Of a stretch of DNA of 54,758 nucleotides, positions 1 to 8,536 are shown piece by piece. The stretch lies in NCBI GenBank assembly GCA_018654745.1, contig JABILA010000118.1, forward strand, positions 1 through 54,758. Reading direction: 5' to 3'. A model generated the notes under the pieces. It did not search any database, had not been told where the DNA came from, and saw only the letters and a program-made list of their open reading frames with translations. The translations under genes were made by a program, and so were the position numbers. Position 1 is the first letter of the stretch, and every line of letters starts with the position of its first letter. Source of the DNA: Alphaproteobacteria bacterium (GTDB lineage: Bacteria; Pseudomonadota; Alphaproteobacteria; UBA2966).

Positions 1-1
1 C

Positions 2-121
2 GGCCTCAATGCCTTCAGAAAAGCCATGGTCAAAATGTCTGAATTGGAAATCCGCGACTATATGATGGCTTTATTCAAACCAAACATTCCTCGGAAACCG
101 TTGATAGAGTTGGTGTTATGA
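2..121 (+). CDS. 3' end of an unrecognised gene (partial)
   Basis: An open frame enters from the left edge and runs 39 codons to a TGA at 119-121. The visible tail is rich in Met, Lys and Pro and ends in a hydrophobic PLIELVL stretch. No family could be recognised from so short a tail. It is on the plus strand and is followed by about 500 bases without a convincing full-length gene. Confidence 0.4.
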   Translation, partial: GLNAFRKAMVKMSELEIRDYMMALFKPNIPRKPLIELVL

Positions 122-217
122 AAAGAGTCGGGTACTGTGCCTCTTGGCAGGAAACTATTTCCAGAAATCAGTACAAAAAATCAAAACTAATATTTTACGT
201 ATATTAGGAGGCGTAAT

Positions 218-298
218 TTGAGCAACGATCTGTATCAGGGAGATGTCACAGAGGCGTTATTTTGTAACTGGATACGTACAATTGTTTCTGAATTGTAA
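218..298 (+). CDS. Possible 26-aa mini-protein
   Basis: AGGAGG at 206-211 lies 6 bases before a TTG codon that opens a 26-codon frame (starting MSNDLYQGDV) ended by TAA at 296-298. The Shine-Dalgarno is close to ideal, which is the only support. It could be a leader peptide, the start of a gene broken by decay, or chance. No function can be assigned. Confidence 0.25.
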   Translation: MSNDLYQGDVTEALFCNWIRTIVSEL

Positions 299-366
299 CA
301 GCCCGCACCGTAAACCCCGGAAATGCTTGTTTACACCAGGCATTTGTATGACGATTTAAAATGAAA

Positions 367-409
367 CGGCCCCGCTTTCCATTGCAATATGCAATGGGAA
401 GCGGGGCCG
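367..409 (-). terminator. Long GC-rich hairpin, terminator-like
   Basis: The arms CGGCCCCGCTT and AAGCGGGGCCG, extended inward by near-matching CCATTGCA/TGCAATGG, form an almost complete 43-base palindrome. On the minus strand the hairpin is followed by a T-rich tract (TTTCATTTTAAA), so it best fits an intrinsic terminator for minus-strand transcription, perhaps for the remnant ending at 432. Confidence 0.55.
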
Positions 410-628
410 TCTCCGCGCCTGCAGGCAAGCCATTACTGACGAGCGAGGGGAACCAGGGCACGGATCTCGTCCTTCGCAGGACCTGTTAGCTGATTGACAA
501 TTAAAATGGGAAATACTCATAAATCAACCAAAAAGTTGGATCTATTTGCGACTAGGTTGCAAACAATCAGGGTTTTGGTCGATCAAGGCAACAAAATCAG
601 GGTGCTGTCAGGCCTGAGAAGATGTCCG

Positions 629-2335
629 TCAATGCTGCGGTGTCAGTGCACTTTTTGATGCTGGTGCATCCACTTTTCCATCCATTATCGCCCGAATAGC
701 TTCACCCATTTTCTTTGGGCTGATCGGTTTCCTGAGCACATCACAAACGTTCGGAACATCTCTCAGCTCGGAAATTTTTTCTGTATGATATCCACTGCAA
801 ATCATGACCGGCGTCCGGTCACCGTCGGCTGCAACTTTTTTTGCCAACTCTGACCCACTCAATTCAGGCATGATTTGATCCGTAATTATCAGATCAAAGC
901 GGGCCGGATTCGCCCGATGCAATTCAAGAGCCTCAACACCGGATTCGCAAACTGTAACGTCATACCCCAGCCGCCGTAGAGGCGTTGCGTAGGCCAGACC
1001 AATATCGACTTCGTCGTCGACAAAAAGAATTCTTTCGTCCCCACCTGATACCTGCCCACGAGACTCCCGTTCTCTGGTCGGAATTTTCATTTCAGTTGCG
1101 CAAGGTATGAGTATTGTCACCTTTGAACCGCTTCCGACATCGCTCTCGACAGAGATCGTACCAAGGTGATTACTGACGATGCCGTGTACAACAGCCATGC
1201 CAAGACCAGTTCCCTTGCCCGGCTTTCGAGAAGTATAGAACGGCTCGAAAATTCGCTGGCGAACATCGTCTGACATGCCGTTACCGTTGTCACTTATTGC
1301 AAGTTCATTATACTCACCCGGGGCCGTGTCTCCGTGTACAGCAGCGCCGCTGCCGCGCCGTATGGTCCGGTCAACAGATACCCGCCTTAGCCTGATCTTG
1401 ATTGTACCACCACGTTCATCCATAGCCTGAGCTGAATTCAGGCACAGATTCAGAACAACCTGCTGCCACTGGGTAGGGTCAGCCCGGACTAATCCGATAT
1501 TATCATCCAGTTCAGTCCGGAAAATAACATTGGATGGTATTGCACCACGAGACATTTCCAGACCAGCCGAAACAGTTTCAGTAAAGTTGACCAGTTCATT
1601 ATGAAGTTTGCGCCGTCGCCCGAATGCCATGATCTGGCTTGTCAGGCTGGCAGCTCTTTCTGCGGCACCGACAATTCTGTTCAAATCGTTTGCTGTGCCA
1701 CTTTCTTCATCAACATCAAGCAACGCTGAATGGGCAAATCCCATAATCGCTGCAAGAATATTGTTGAAATCATGGGCGATACCACCGGCCAGTGTTCCTA
1801 TAGTTTCAAGACGTTGTGACTGTACCTGTTGCTCCAGCAGCCTGTTCCCGAAATCTGCAGGACCGGCTTCACCATTGTCAGCACTTGTGTCTTGTTGCAC
1901 CGATCCAGTGCTTTGTGCGCGACTCGTTAAACTGTCTTTGTCACCATTTTCCGCGACTTGCCGCAGATAATCCCGCCCAAGTTTCTCGATGTCGACACGA
2001 GGTACAACCGCATCTGCGCCATACTTGTAAAGTCTCTGCATCTCAAAGTGGTCAAGCCCCGTCTCCAGAACAACAAATTTGCAATTGACCAATCCTGTCA
2101 GGCGTACTGCCTCCAGGCCCGCAAGAACGTCCCTTGTCAAATGAAGATCATTTCCTGATTGGTGGACAAAAACGAGGTCAGGGCTGGTTGCCCTGTAGAT
2201 CCCGGACAGTTCCACATTCGGCTCGACACATTCCAGAATTGGCGGTTTTTCGCCAGTTCTGAAGTGTAATGCGATCCTTTTTGCATCCTCATCGTCAAAT
2301 CCAATGAACAGGATACTGAGTTGGGAAATATTCAT
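629..2335 (-). CDS. Hybrid histidine kinase with degenerate N-terminal receiver-like domain
   Basis: 568 residues from the ATG at 2335 (MNISQLSILF); a longer frame to 2398 exists, but the domain begins just after this Met. Residues about 5-130 look like a receiver fold but lack a phosphorylatable Asp at the expected place. A HisKA dimerisation helix follows with H188 in GGIAHDFNN, then a HATPase_c domain (N-box about N300, DNGNG about 349, GKGTGLG about 374-380) and a C-terminal true receiver with phospho-acceptor D486 (ITDQIMP) and K536. There is no membrane segment, so it is probably a soluble cytoplasmic sensor. It is divergent from the OmpR-type regulator at 2565 and near a second hybrid kinase, which suggests a shared signalling circuit. 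The input signal is unknown. Confidence 0.85.
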   Translation of the reverse strand: MNISQLSILFIGFDDEDAKRIALHFRTGEKPPILECVEPNVELSGIYRATSPDLVFVHQSGNDLHLTRDVLAGLEAVRLTGLVNCKFVVLETGLDHFEMQRLYKYGADAVVPRVDIEKLGRDYLRQVAENGDKDSLTSRAQSTGSVQQDTSADNGEAGPADFGNRLLEQQVQSQRLETIGTLAGGIAHDFNNILAAIMGFAHSALLDVDEESGTANDLNRIVGAAERAASLTSQIMAFGRRRKLHNELVNFTETVSAGLEMSRGAIPSNVIFRTELDDNIGLVRADPTQWQQVVLNLCLNSAQAMDERGGTIKIRLRRVSVDRTIRRGSGAAVHGDTAPGEYNELAISDNGNGMSDDVRQRIFEPFYTSRKPGKGTGLGMAVVHGIVSNHLGTISVESDVGSGSKVTILIPCATEMKIPTRERESRGQVSGGDERILFVDDEVDIGLAYATPLRRLGYDVTVCESGVEALELHRANPARFDLIITDQIMPELSGSELAKKVAADGDRTPVMICSGYHTEKISELRDVPNVCDVLRKPISPKKMGEAIRAIMDGKVDAPASKSALTPQH

Positions 2336-2564
2336 TAAATGCACCAAAATACTGGTTTTCCGGGCTTTTCCCGGGAAACCGGTTCCACAAATTGTCAAAC
2401 TACGCCCTCAAATACGAATTTATTTAAACATTCTTTTGTTTCTCCTTTTTGTCTGAGAGCAACTTCCGTGTATCATTGACGTAACAATAAATAAGAAAAT
2501 CCAGTCGGCTTTGATTTTGTGGGGAAAGTCTGTGCCGCCTGCTGTTTCAGGGGACGGGGCGAGT

Positions 2565-3302
2565 ATGTCGAATGACGGTCATTTACTTATAGTTGATGAC
2601 GACCCGGAAGTTTGCGCGTCGTTGGAAAGCTATCTTTCGAAAAACGGATATGAGATTTCGATTTTGTACAGCGGCGAGGGTCTGGAAAAGATGCTCGACG
2701 ACAAGGAAATTGATCTTGTCATCCTCGATCTTATGCTGCCTGGACGAGATGGTTTGGAACTAACCAACGACGTCCGGCGCAATTACAGTGTACCTGTCAT
2801 TATGTTGACCGGCCGCGGCGACGATATCGATCGCATCATCGGCCTGGAAATGGGCGCTGACGATTATCTGCCCAAACCCTTCAATCCAAGAGAGCTGCTG
2901 GCGAGAATTCGCGCTGTCCTGAAACGGTCGCAGCGAAATCAGGAAGTTGCGGAGGCAAGTTCGGCAGATGAAAACAGTATTTATGAAATCGGTGATCTAT
3001 CGCTGGAGACCGGCCCTCGCCGTCTGGTCTCGAGCGAAGGCAAACATGTCCCTCTAACGGACGGGGAATACCAGCTCCTGCTTGCCCTGGTCACACATCC
3101 TGACAGGGTCCTCAGCAGGGATTTTTTGTTGGATGTTACGCGGGACCGGGAATTTGCACCGTTTGATCGCAGTATTGATATCCAGGTCAGTCGATTACGC
3201 CGCAAGATAGAGCCTGACCCGAAACGTCCCCGCTTTATCCGAACGGTGAGAAACGGCGGCTACATGTACCACAGTGACGGTTCAGCGGACCAGGGAAACT
3301 AG
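2565..3302 (+). CDS. OmpR/PhoB-family response regulator
   Basis: 245 residues from ATG 2565 (MSNDGHLLIV), preceded by a GGGGACGGGG Shine-Dalgarno-like run; an in-frame ATG at 2511 would add 18 residues without domain support. The N-terminal receiver has the acidic triad D11/D12, phospho-acceptor D55 in LVILDLMLPG, and K104 in LPKPF. The C-terminal winged helix ends in the usual recognition region (SIDIQVSRLRRKIE ... RTVRNGGYMY). It should act as a DNA-binding transcriptional regulator switched by phosphorylation. No simple partner kinase lies beside it; the neighbours on both sides are hybrid kinases, so its cognate donor is uncertain. Confidence 0.9.
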   Translation: MSNDGHLLIVDDDPEVCASLESYLSKNGYEISILYSGEGLEKMLDDKEIDLVILDLMLPGRDGLELTNDVRRNYSVPVIMLTGRGDDIDRIIGLEMGADDYLPKPFNPRELLARIRAVLKRSQRNQEVAEASSADENSIYEIGDLSLETGPRRLVSSEGKHVPLTDGEYQLLLALVTHPDRVLSRDFLLDVTRDREFAPFDRSIDIQVSRLRRKIEPDPKRPRFIRTVRNGGYMYHSDGSADQGN

Positions 3303-3461
3303 AGTGTTATCAACTTTAGTTGAAACACCGGTGGACTGTAGTTTATTGCAATGCAACGAAGATATGAGACGATGCGAATCGGTTAAAACCGATATCGCTC
3401 AAGTATTCAAAGTGACCGGATTCAAAATGATGCTGTACCTGCTGGCTGACAAACCAAACTG

Positions 3462-5264
3462 ATGAATGCCCGGATCAGCATTGCCGTATTTCTGGTACAA
3501 TGCCTTTTATGCGTTCTGCTTGTGCTGGCGTCCTGGTATTCTCTGCCCGCATCCTTTGATCACTTGACCTGGTATTCCAGACTTGCCCCCCTGGCGTTGC
3601 TGACGATCATTGTAACAACAACGATCTTTCACTTTGTGATGCGCGCAACTGCGTTGCCTTCGACGGAGGAAGCGTCCCCTGCTCCATTTCAGACAGAAGA
3701 ACCCGTGCAATCAAAAGATCAGGAAGCTGTTCCACTTTCGGAAACAAATGCAGCGTCTTATCGGGCCGTTATCGATATTTCTCCGGATGCGATTTACATC
3801 AATCAGGGCGGCCGGTTTGTATTTGTGAACAAAAGTGCCATCAAACTTTTTGGGGCCCGGTCTGCGGACGAACTGATTGGCAAAAAAGTCATTTCGTTTT
3901 TGCATGAAGACGACCGCCTGGATGCCCGGAACCAGATCCGGAAACTGGCTCGGACCGGCCAGACCGTCCTGAACGAGTTACGCTGGCTTCGACTGGATGG
4001 GGAAGAGTTTCTGGGCGAGTCCACAGGCAGTATCATTCTCTCTGAGGGTGAACGTTCAATGGTCGGCATTATTCGGGACGTGACCGTACGGCGTGAACAG
4101 GAAGAAGTTCAACGTCAGTCTCAGCGTCTGGAAGCCATCGGGCAGCTGACCGGCGGCGTCGCACATGATTTCAACAATTTACTTGCTGTTGTTATCTGGA
4201 ATCTGGAAATGCTGCGCGAAGACCTGGAGGGTGACGAGGATAAACTGGAGACGCTTGACCGGGCACGCCGTGCGTCTCAAAAAGGTGCCGATCTGGTCAA
4301 ACAATTGTTGGCATTCTCCCGCCGCCAGACCTTGCGTACGATGCCCATCGACCTGAACAAATCCATCACCAGTGCAACCCAGATGGTTGCCAGTACCCTT
4401 GGTGAAAACATCACGATCACGACAGACTTTGATAAACAACTGTGGAAAACGGCTGCTGATCCGGTTCAGGTTGAAAACATTCTTCTCAATCTTGCCCTGA
4501 ACGCGCGTGATGCCATGACTTCTGGCGGCATAGTTTTGATCAAAACCGAAAACGTGACTTTCACCGAACCCAAGGTTGTCAGTGGCGAAGAAATCGAGCC
4601 CGGAAACTATGCTTCCATCACGATTACAGACGACGGGGAAGGTATGCCGCCTGAAGTCGTATCACGGGCGTTTGAACCTTTTTTTACGACCAAGCTGGTT
4701 GGTCAGGGCACCGGACTGGGTCTGAGTACGGTCTACGGATTTATTCGTCAGTCCAAAGGACATATCACGTTGAGCAGTGCAGTCGGCGAAGGCACCAGTG
4801 TCGCTATTTTTCTGCCAAAGAGTATCGAAAAGGATGCCCTGAATTCGGACAATCCTGACGACAATGAGAACCTCGAAACAGGCGCTGGCGAACAGATATT
4901 GATTGTTGAAGACAGTCTGGAAGTACTGGCCTCCATCGAAAAAATTGTCCGGGGATTCGGGTATCACATTCATTCAGCCACCTCGGGACCCGAGGCTTTG
5001 GAATTTCTGGACGATCTCGCACCTGGCACAATCAAGCTCATGTTGACCGACATCGGGTTGGCCGGCGGCATGGATGGCTGGGAGTTATCTGCCCGTGCAC
5101 GGCAACAGGCACCCGATCTCAAGGTGGTCTACATGTCTGGCTATGCGGACGACATATTATCGCGTGGGGATTTTGAAGGAAAACGTCAGTACTTGTTGCG
5201 CAAGCCTTTCCGTCGGGCCGAGATCAGCAAAATGTTGCGCCAGGTTCTGGACGAAGATATCTGA
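3462..5264 (+). CDS. Membrane PAS-domain hybrid histidine kinase
   Basis: 600 residues. Two hydrophobic segments (about 5-25 and 41-60) form a hairpin with almost no periplasmic loop. A PAS domain follows (about 98-210), then HisKA with H235 in GGVAHDFNN, HATPase_c (N-box N347, DDGEGM from 390, GQGTGLG 414-420) and a C-terminal receiver with D530 (LTDIGLAGG) and K581 (RKPFR). The predicted role is autophosphorylation after an intracellular or membrane signal, then phosphotransfer to its own receiver. It lies 159 bases after the OmpR-type regulator in the same direction and may be co-transcribed with it. The kinase core is of the same HDFNN class as the kinase at 629-2335. Confidence 0.88.
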   Translation: MNARISIAVFLVQCLLCVLLVLASWYSLPASFDHLTWYSRLAPLALLTIIVTTTIFHFVMRATALPSTEEASPAPFQTEEPVQSKDQEAVPLSETNAASYRAVIDISPDAIYINQGGRFVFVNKSAIKLFGARSADELIGKKVISFLHEDDRLDARNQIRKLARTGQTVLNELRWLRLDGEEFLGESTGSIILSEGERSMVGIIRDVTVRREQEEVQRQSQRLEAIGQLTGGVAHDFNNLLAVVIWNLEMLREDLEGDEDKLETLDRARRASQKGADLVKQLLAFSRRQTLRTMPIDLNKSITSATQMVASTLGENITITTDFDKQLWKTAADPVQVENILLNLALNARDAMTSGGIVLIKTENVTFTEPKVVSGEEIEPGNYASITITDDGEGMPPEVVSRAFEPFFTTKLVGQGTGLGLSTVYGFIRQSKGHITLSSAVGEGTSVAIFLPKSIEKDALNSDNPDDNENLETGAGEQILIVEDSLEVLASIEKIVRGFGYHIHSATSGPEALEFLDDLAPGTIKLMLTDIGLAGGMDGWELSARARQQAPDLKVVYMSGYADDILSRGDFEGKRQYLLRKPFRRAEISKMLRQVLDEDI

Positions 5265-5308
5265 CCCGATTTGTATCTCGGTATAGAACTTCCAATACTG
5301 TCTTTACT

Positions 5309-6004
5309 CTAGCCAGTGATTGGCAGTTCTTCGATATCATAGCCGTGCTGGATACGTCGCCCAAGTTGTGGATCTTCGAGTTCAAATTCAAATCGTGAAG
5401 AAGGACGTACGCCGCCAATGGCGGCAAGTGTTCCGCCAAACATCAGGGTATTGTCATCAAGCCCGGCGCCCTTGCTATACAGATCTATCAATTCGTGACT
5501 GGTCCGCATTTCAGCCAGTGTGCCCTCCTGATAAAGAACACGCTTTCCATCTTCCTGCATCCAGGCACGCAAGATTAATTGATCCAGATGATCGGTAACT
5601 TCTTCCAAAGGCCACAACTGATTTGCCAGGGGTTTTTCACAAAGCTGCTTTGCCAGCGTTATGCCTGCGGTTTCTGCCTTGCGGTCCGTATGTTCGGAGC
5701 CGACACCCAGCCATAGATCACCACCGGTTTTCAGAATGAAAGTTTCAACCTCGCCACTGCTGTCAGGACCAATGACCTGAATGGCGTTTGCGGTCGTCAC
5801 ATGCGCCGCAGACGTTCGGTAAAACATAGGGACTTCCTGTGGCCCCGGGATGCCCATTTCAGCAAGCTCGTCGATATGGGCCTGCAGGGCAACGGCATCC
5901 CTGCCCGTCCACCCGGCGATGACGACTTGTTCAATCTCCACATCTTTTTCTATCTGCCCGGCGGCGGAGCAAAACTCAAATCGGATCAAGGCTGCACTGG
6001 ACAT
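5309..6004 (-). CDS. DUF2848 family protein
   Basis: 231 residues. The sequence matches what I recall of DUF2848 proteins: an N-terminal VVIAGWTGRD segment, then an EMGIPGPQEVPMFYR region and an FGGTLAAIGGVRPSSRFEFELEDP segment resembling the metal-site half of fumarylacetoacetate hydrolase-like folds. The biochemical role is not established; members are often found among catabolic genes. It is a single gene, convergent with the hybrid kinase upstream and divergent from the cytochrome P450 at 6197, sharing a 192-base intergenic region with it. Family recognition is fairly secure; function is open. Confidence 0.75.
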   Translation of the reverse strand: MSSAALIRFEFCSAAGQIEKDVEIEQVVIAGWTGRDAVALQAHIDELAEMGIPGPQEVPMFYRTSAAHVTTANAIQVIGPDSSGEVETFILKTGGDLWLGVGSEHTDRKAETAGITLAKQLCEKPLANQLWPLEEVTDHLDQLILRAWMQEDGKRVLYQEGTLAEMRTSHELIDLYSKGAGLDDNTLMFGGTLAAIGGVRPSSRFEFELEDPQLGRRIQHGYDIEELPITG

Positions 6005-6196
6005 ATTGTTTCTCCTGAAGGACCGGACAGGCTATCTTGTCGCAAACAGAAGCTTCAGGAAATACCAGCGGCTATTATTGTTGACCAACAGCGGTTGAAC
6101 ATCCAGGCTGTCAGGATCACACCATTGATTGAATAGTTCGATAACCGGCCCGGTGCCGCGACCCCCACGAAATCTGAAATACAGAGTACGCCAGTC

Positions 6197-7435
6197 ATGT
6201 CGATGAATATTGAAGACCCTGTCACCGAAGATATTGCCCGCGACTTTAACCTCGCAAATCTGCCAGCGGACTATATCGCAAACCCCTATCGATATTTCGA
6301 AACCTTGCGACGGATCGATCCCGTTCACCGGATGCCTGACGGCAGCTATTTCCTGACACGTTACGACGATCTGGTATCTGTCTATCGCAATCCGAAAATC
6401 TGGAGTTCGGACAAAAAGGTTGAATTCAAACCTGCCATGGGTGACAGCCCTTTGTACGAGCATCACACAACAAGCCTGGTATTTCGCGACCCGCCGGACC
6501 ACACACGATTGCGCAAACTGTTTCAGGCGGCCTTTACCCCCAAAGCCATTGCCAACCTGGAGCCGCGCATCGAAAAACTGGTTGATGGTTACCTGGATGC
6601 TGCCGAAGACAAGGGCAGTCTGGATCTGGTTGAGGACTTTGCTTTCATGCTGCCCGTCGAAGTCGTCTGCGATATGCTGGGCGCGCCTTCGTCGGAGAGA
6701 AATTCAATTCGCGACTGGGCCCAGGCCATTCTTGGCGGACTGGAGCCTGTCATGACGGATGAGACCCGTGAACAGGGCTCACAAGCGGTCAACAATTTCA
6801 AGGATTTCCTGAGGGACCTGATAAAACATCGCCGCGAGAATCCCACATCCGGCGAAAGCGGAGAAGTATTATCTGCCCTGATCGAAGCAGAGGAAGACGG
6901 TGAAAAACTGACCGAGTTGGAACTTTTGCACCAGTGCATATTCCTGTTGAACGCGGGGCATGAAACCACGACCAATATGTTGGCCAACGGCATTCATGAA
7001 TTGCTGACGAACGACGAGCAGCGGGGAAAGCTACATAAGAATCCGCAACTGGTTGAAAGTTGTATTGAGGAAGTGCTGCGTTTTGATTCTCCCATTCAAC
7101 TGAATAACCGTCGCGCCCTGGAAGATACCGAACTGGGGGGTGTCTCAATCCCGCAGGGCTCACAGGTTCATCTGTCAATTGGCGGCGGCAATCACGACCC
7201 GGAACAGTTCGATCGTCCTGGCCAATTTGATATTGAGCGTGCAGGCAACAAACATCTGGCTTTTGGTGCTGGAGTGCACATCTGTGCAGGCAATAGTCTT
7301 GCCCGAACCGAAGGCCGTATTGCCTACAGCAAACTGTTTTTCCGCTTTCCTGAATTGCATCTGTCCGGCCCTGTCGTGCGGTCACCCAGGGTGCGCTTCA
7401 AAGGGTTTTCGAATTTGCCTGCAATGATCAGATAA
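6197..7435 (+). CDS. Cytochrome P450
   Basis: 412 residues, the usual length for a soluble bacterial class I P450. The I-helix oxygen-activation motif is AGHETT (253-258), the K-helix ExxR is E292-V-L-R295, and the heme-binding loop FGAGVHICAG supplies the axial thiolate C363. There is no N-terminal membrane anchor. It should hydroxylate a small organic substrate using electrons from a ferredoxin and its reductase, neither of which is next door. The general look resembles CYP107/CYP109-like bacterial families, but the substrate cannot be read from sequence. The ATG at 6197 has only a weak ribosome site; a second ATG two codons on is equally possible. Confidence 0.93.
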   Translation: MSMNIEDPVTEDIARDFNLANLPADYIANPYRYFETLRRIDPVHRMPDGSYFLTRYDDLVSVYRNPKIWSSDKKVEFKPAMGDSPLYEHHTTSLVFRDPPDHTRLRKLFQAAFTPKAIANLEPRIEKLVDGYLDAAEDKGSLDLVEDFAFMLPVEVVCDMLGAPSSERNSIRDWAQAILGGLEPVMTDETREQGSQAVNNFKDFLRDLIKHRRENPTSGESGEVLSALIEAEEDGEKLTELELLHQCIFLLNAGHETTTNMLANGIHELLTNDEQRGKLHKNPQLVESCIEEVLRFDSPIQLNNRRALEDTELGGVSIPQGSQVHLSIGGGNHDPEQFDRPGQFDIERAGNKHLAFGAGVHICAGNSLARTEGRIAYSKLFFRFPELHLSGPVVRSPRVRFKGFSNLPAMIR

Positions 7436-7443
7436 TCGTCATA

Positions 7444-7836
7444 TCAGCCGCTGGCACTTTCGGTTGGCGAGGGCCAGGCAGGATCACAAAACCGCTGAAC
7501 TTCCAGTAAATACCCATCAGGATCCCGCAGAAAAAAGTGGTAGATGTTGAAGGTGGGATTCAGGGTTGGCTCCGCTTCAATGGACATCCCCATCGCCGTC
7601 AGGCGTTCATACCAGCCGTCTACATCTTCGGTCACCAACGTCACAATAACGCCGTCGCGTGCTGGTTCAGCGCCGTCCTCGCCCTGACAAACGCCAAGAA
7701 ACCCGTCTTTACTGACCTGAAAAATGCGACATTGGCCCTGATCCAGAACCTGTTTCAGTCCAAGCTGGTTTTCATAAAAATCAGCACTGACCTCGAGGTC
7801 ACTGGCGTAAAGAAAGGTAACTTGTTGATCAAACAC
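7444..7836 (-). CDS. VOC (glyoxalase/bleomycin-resistance) family protein
   Basis: About 130 residues if translation begins at the GTG at 7836, where a GGAAA lies nine or so bases upstream and the beta-alpha-beta fold starts at once (QQVTFLYASDLEVSADFYENQ). A longer frame to 7890 adds an implausible hydrophobic lead. Single-domain VOC proteins dimerise around a divalent metal site; the C-terminal HFFLRDPDGYLLEVQRF is the hallmark strand. Possible roles are a dioxygenase, isomerase or binding protein; none can be chosen. It is convergent with the P450 gene, only nine bases apart. Confidence 0.85.
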   Translation of the reverse strand: MFDQQVTFLYASDLEVSADFYENQLGLKQVLDQGQCRIFQVSKDGFLGVCQGEDGAEPARDGVIVTLVTEDVDGWYERLTAMGMSIEAEPTLNPTFNIYHFFLRDPDGYLLEVQRFCDPAWPSPTESASG

Positions 7837-8000
7837 AATATTTTTCCAATTTATTAGCAGAACGACAACACATCCTAGTGCCTCCATCACACTTAATCAG
7901 TAAATATCCGGAGAATTCCAAAAAAACGCTCTGATCCCTCCATATCCCGGATAGCAGCGAAATTTGTTGTGTCCTCTTTTGTGAAAAATGGAGATTGTTG

Positions 8001-8504
8001 ATGAAAACGAAACTGTTGGGATTGTTCGCCGCCGCCTTGATGATCATCGGTATGGCTCCGCAAAAGGCCTCGGCCAATGACGGGCATTTGATTGGTACGA
8101 TCATCGGTGCCGCAACCGGTGCCTTCATCGGATCGAACGTCGGAAAAGGCAAAGGCAAAATTGCAGCAACAGCTGTTGGAACCCTGATCGGTGCTGCCAT
8201 CGGAACAGATATCGCGCGTCAATCGGGTGGCAACAGACAGGTCGCCACCACTCCCGTTTACCGTCCTTCGTATCCACGGTCAAATCCACCGGTCTACTCA
8301 CAAACTCCCGCCCGACCCAGGGTCGTGCACAAAACCAAAATTGTGAAGCACGTTCACGTTCACGAAAACAACCGTAAATTCAAAAACCACAAACAAGTAT
8401 CGAAATGGCAAAAGCGCCAGAACCGCAAACATCGCCGGTACGCGGATGCCCGTCACGACAACTCCTGTGGTCGCTATCAGCGTAACTGCCAGAGTTGGAA
8501 CTGA
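8001..8504 (+). CDS. Exported glycine-zipper (2TM) protein with basic tail
   Basis: 167 residues from the second ATG (8001; MKTKLLGLFAAAL); the ATG at 7995 is two codons upstream. A signal peptide of about 25 residues ends near KASA. Residues about 32-75 form a glycine-zipper module of the kind in outer-membrane lipoprotein SlyB and surface-antigen families: two hydrophobic helices with small residues every fourth position (GTIIGAATGAFIGS, GTLIGAAIGTDIA). The rest is low complexity: Pro/Tyr-rich, then very His/Lys/Arg/Asn-rich. Likely an envelope protein; the cationic tail could bind nucleic acid, peptidoglycan or metal, but this is speculation. Confidence 0.75.
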   Translation: MKTKLLGLFAAALMIIGMAPQKASANDGHLIGTIIGAATGAFIGSNVGKGKGKIAATAVGTLIGAAIGTDIARQSGGNRQVATTPVYRPSYPRSNPPVYSQTPARPRVVHKTKIVKHVHVHENNRKFKNHKQVSKWQKRQNRKHRRYADARHDNSCGRYQRNCQSWN

Positions 8505-8536
8505 TCATTCAGAACGTTTCGGAAATCCTTTGGTAA

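Larger units (their letters stand above)
122..628. other. Intergenic stretch with hairpin, mini-ORF and possible gene remnant
   Basis: No full-size gene is supported here. The stretch holds a 26-codon reading frame with a perfect Shine-Dalgarno (218-298), a long perfect-looking hairpin (367-409), and on the minus strand a short open frame reading into a TAA at 432-434 whose last residues are KDEIRALVPLARQ. That minus frame has an in-frame stop just upstream and no good start, so it may be the eroded 3' end of a gene whose terminator is the hairpin. Confidence 0.4.

Noticed and set aside
3274..3462. 62-codon frame between the response regulator and the PAS kinase
   Set aside because: Starts inside the regulator gene, has no ribosome site and no recognisable pattern.
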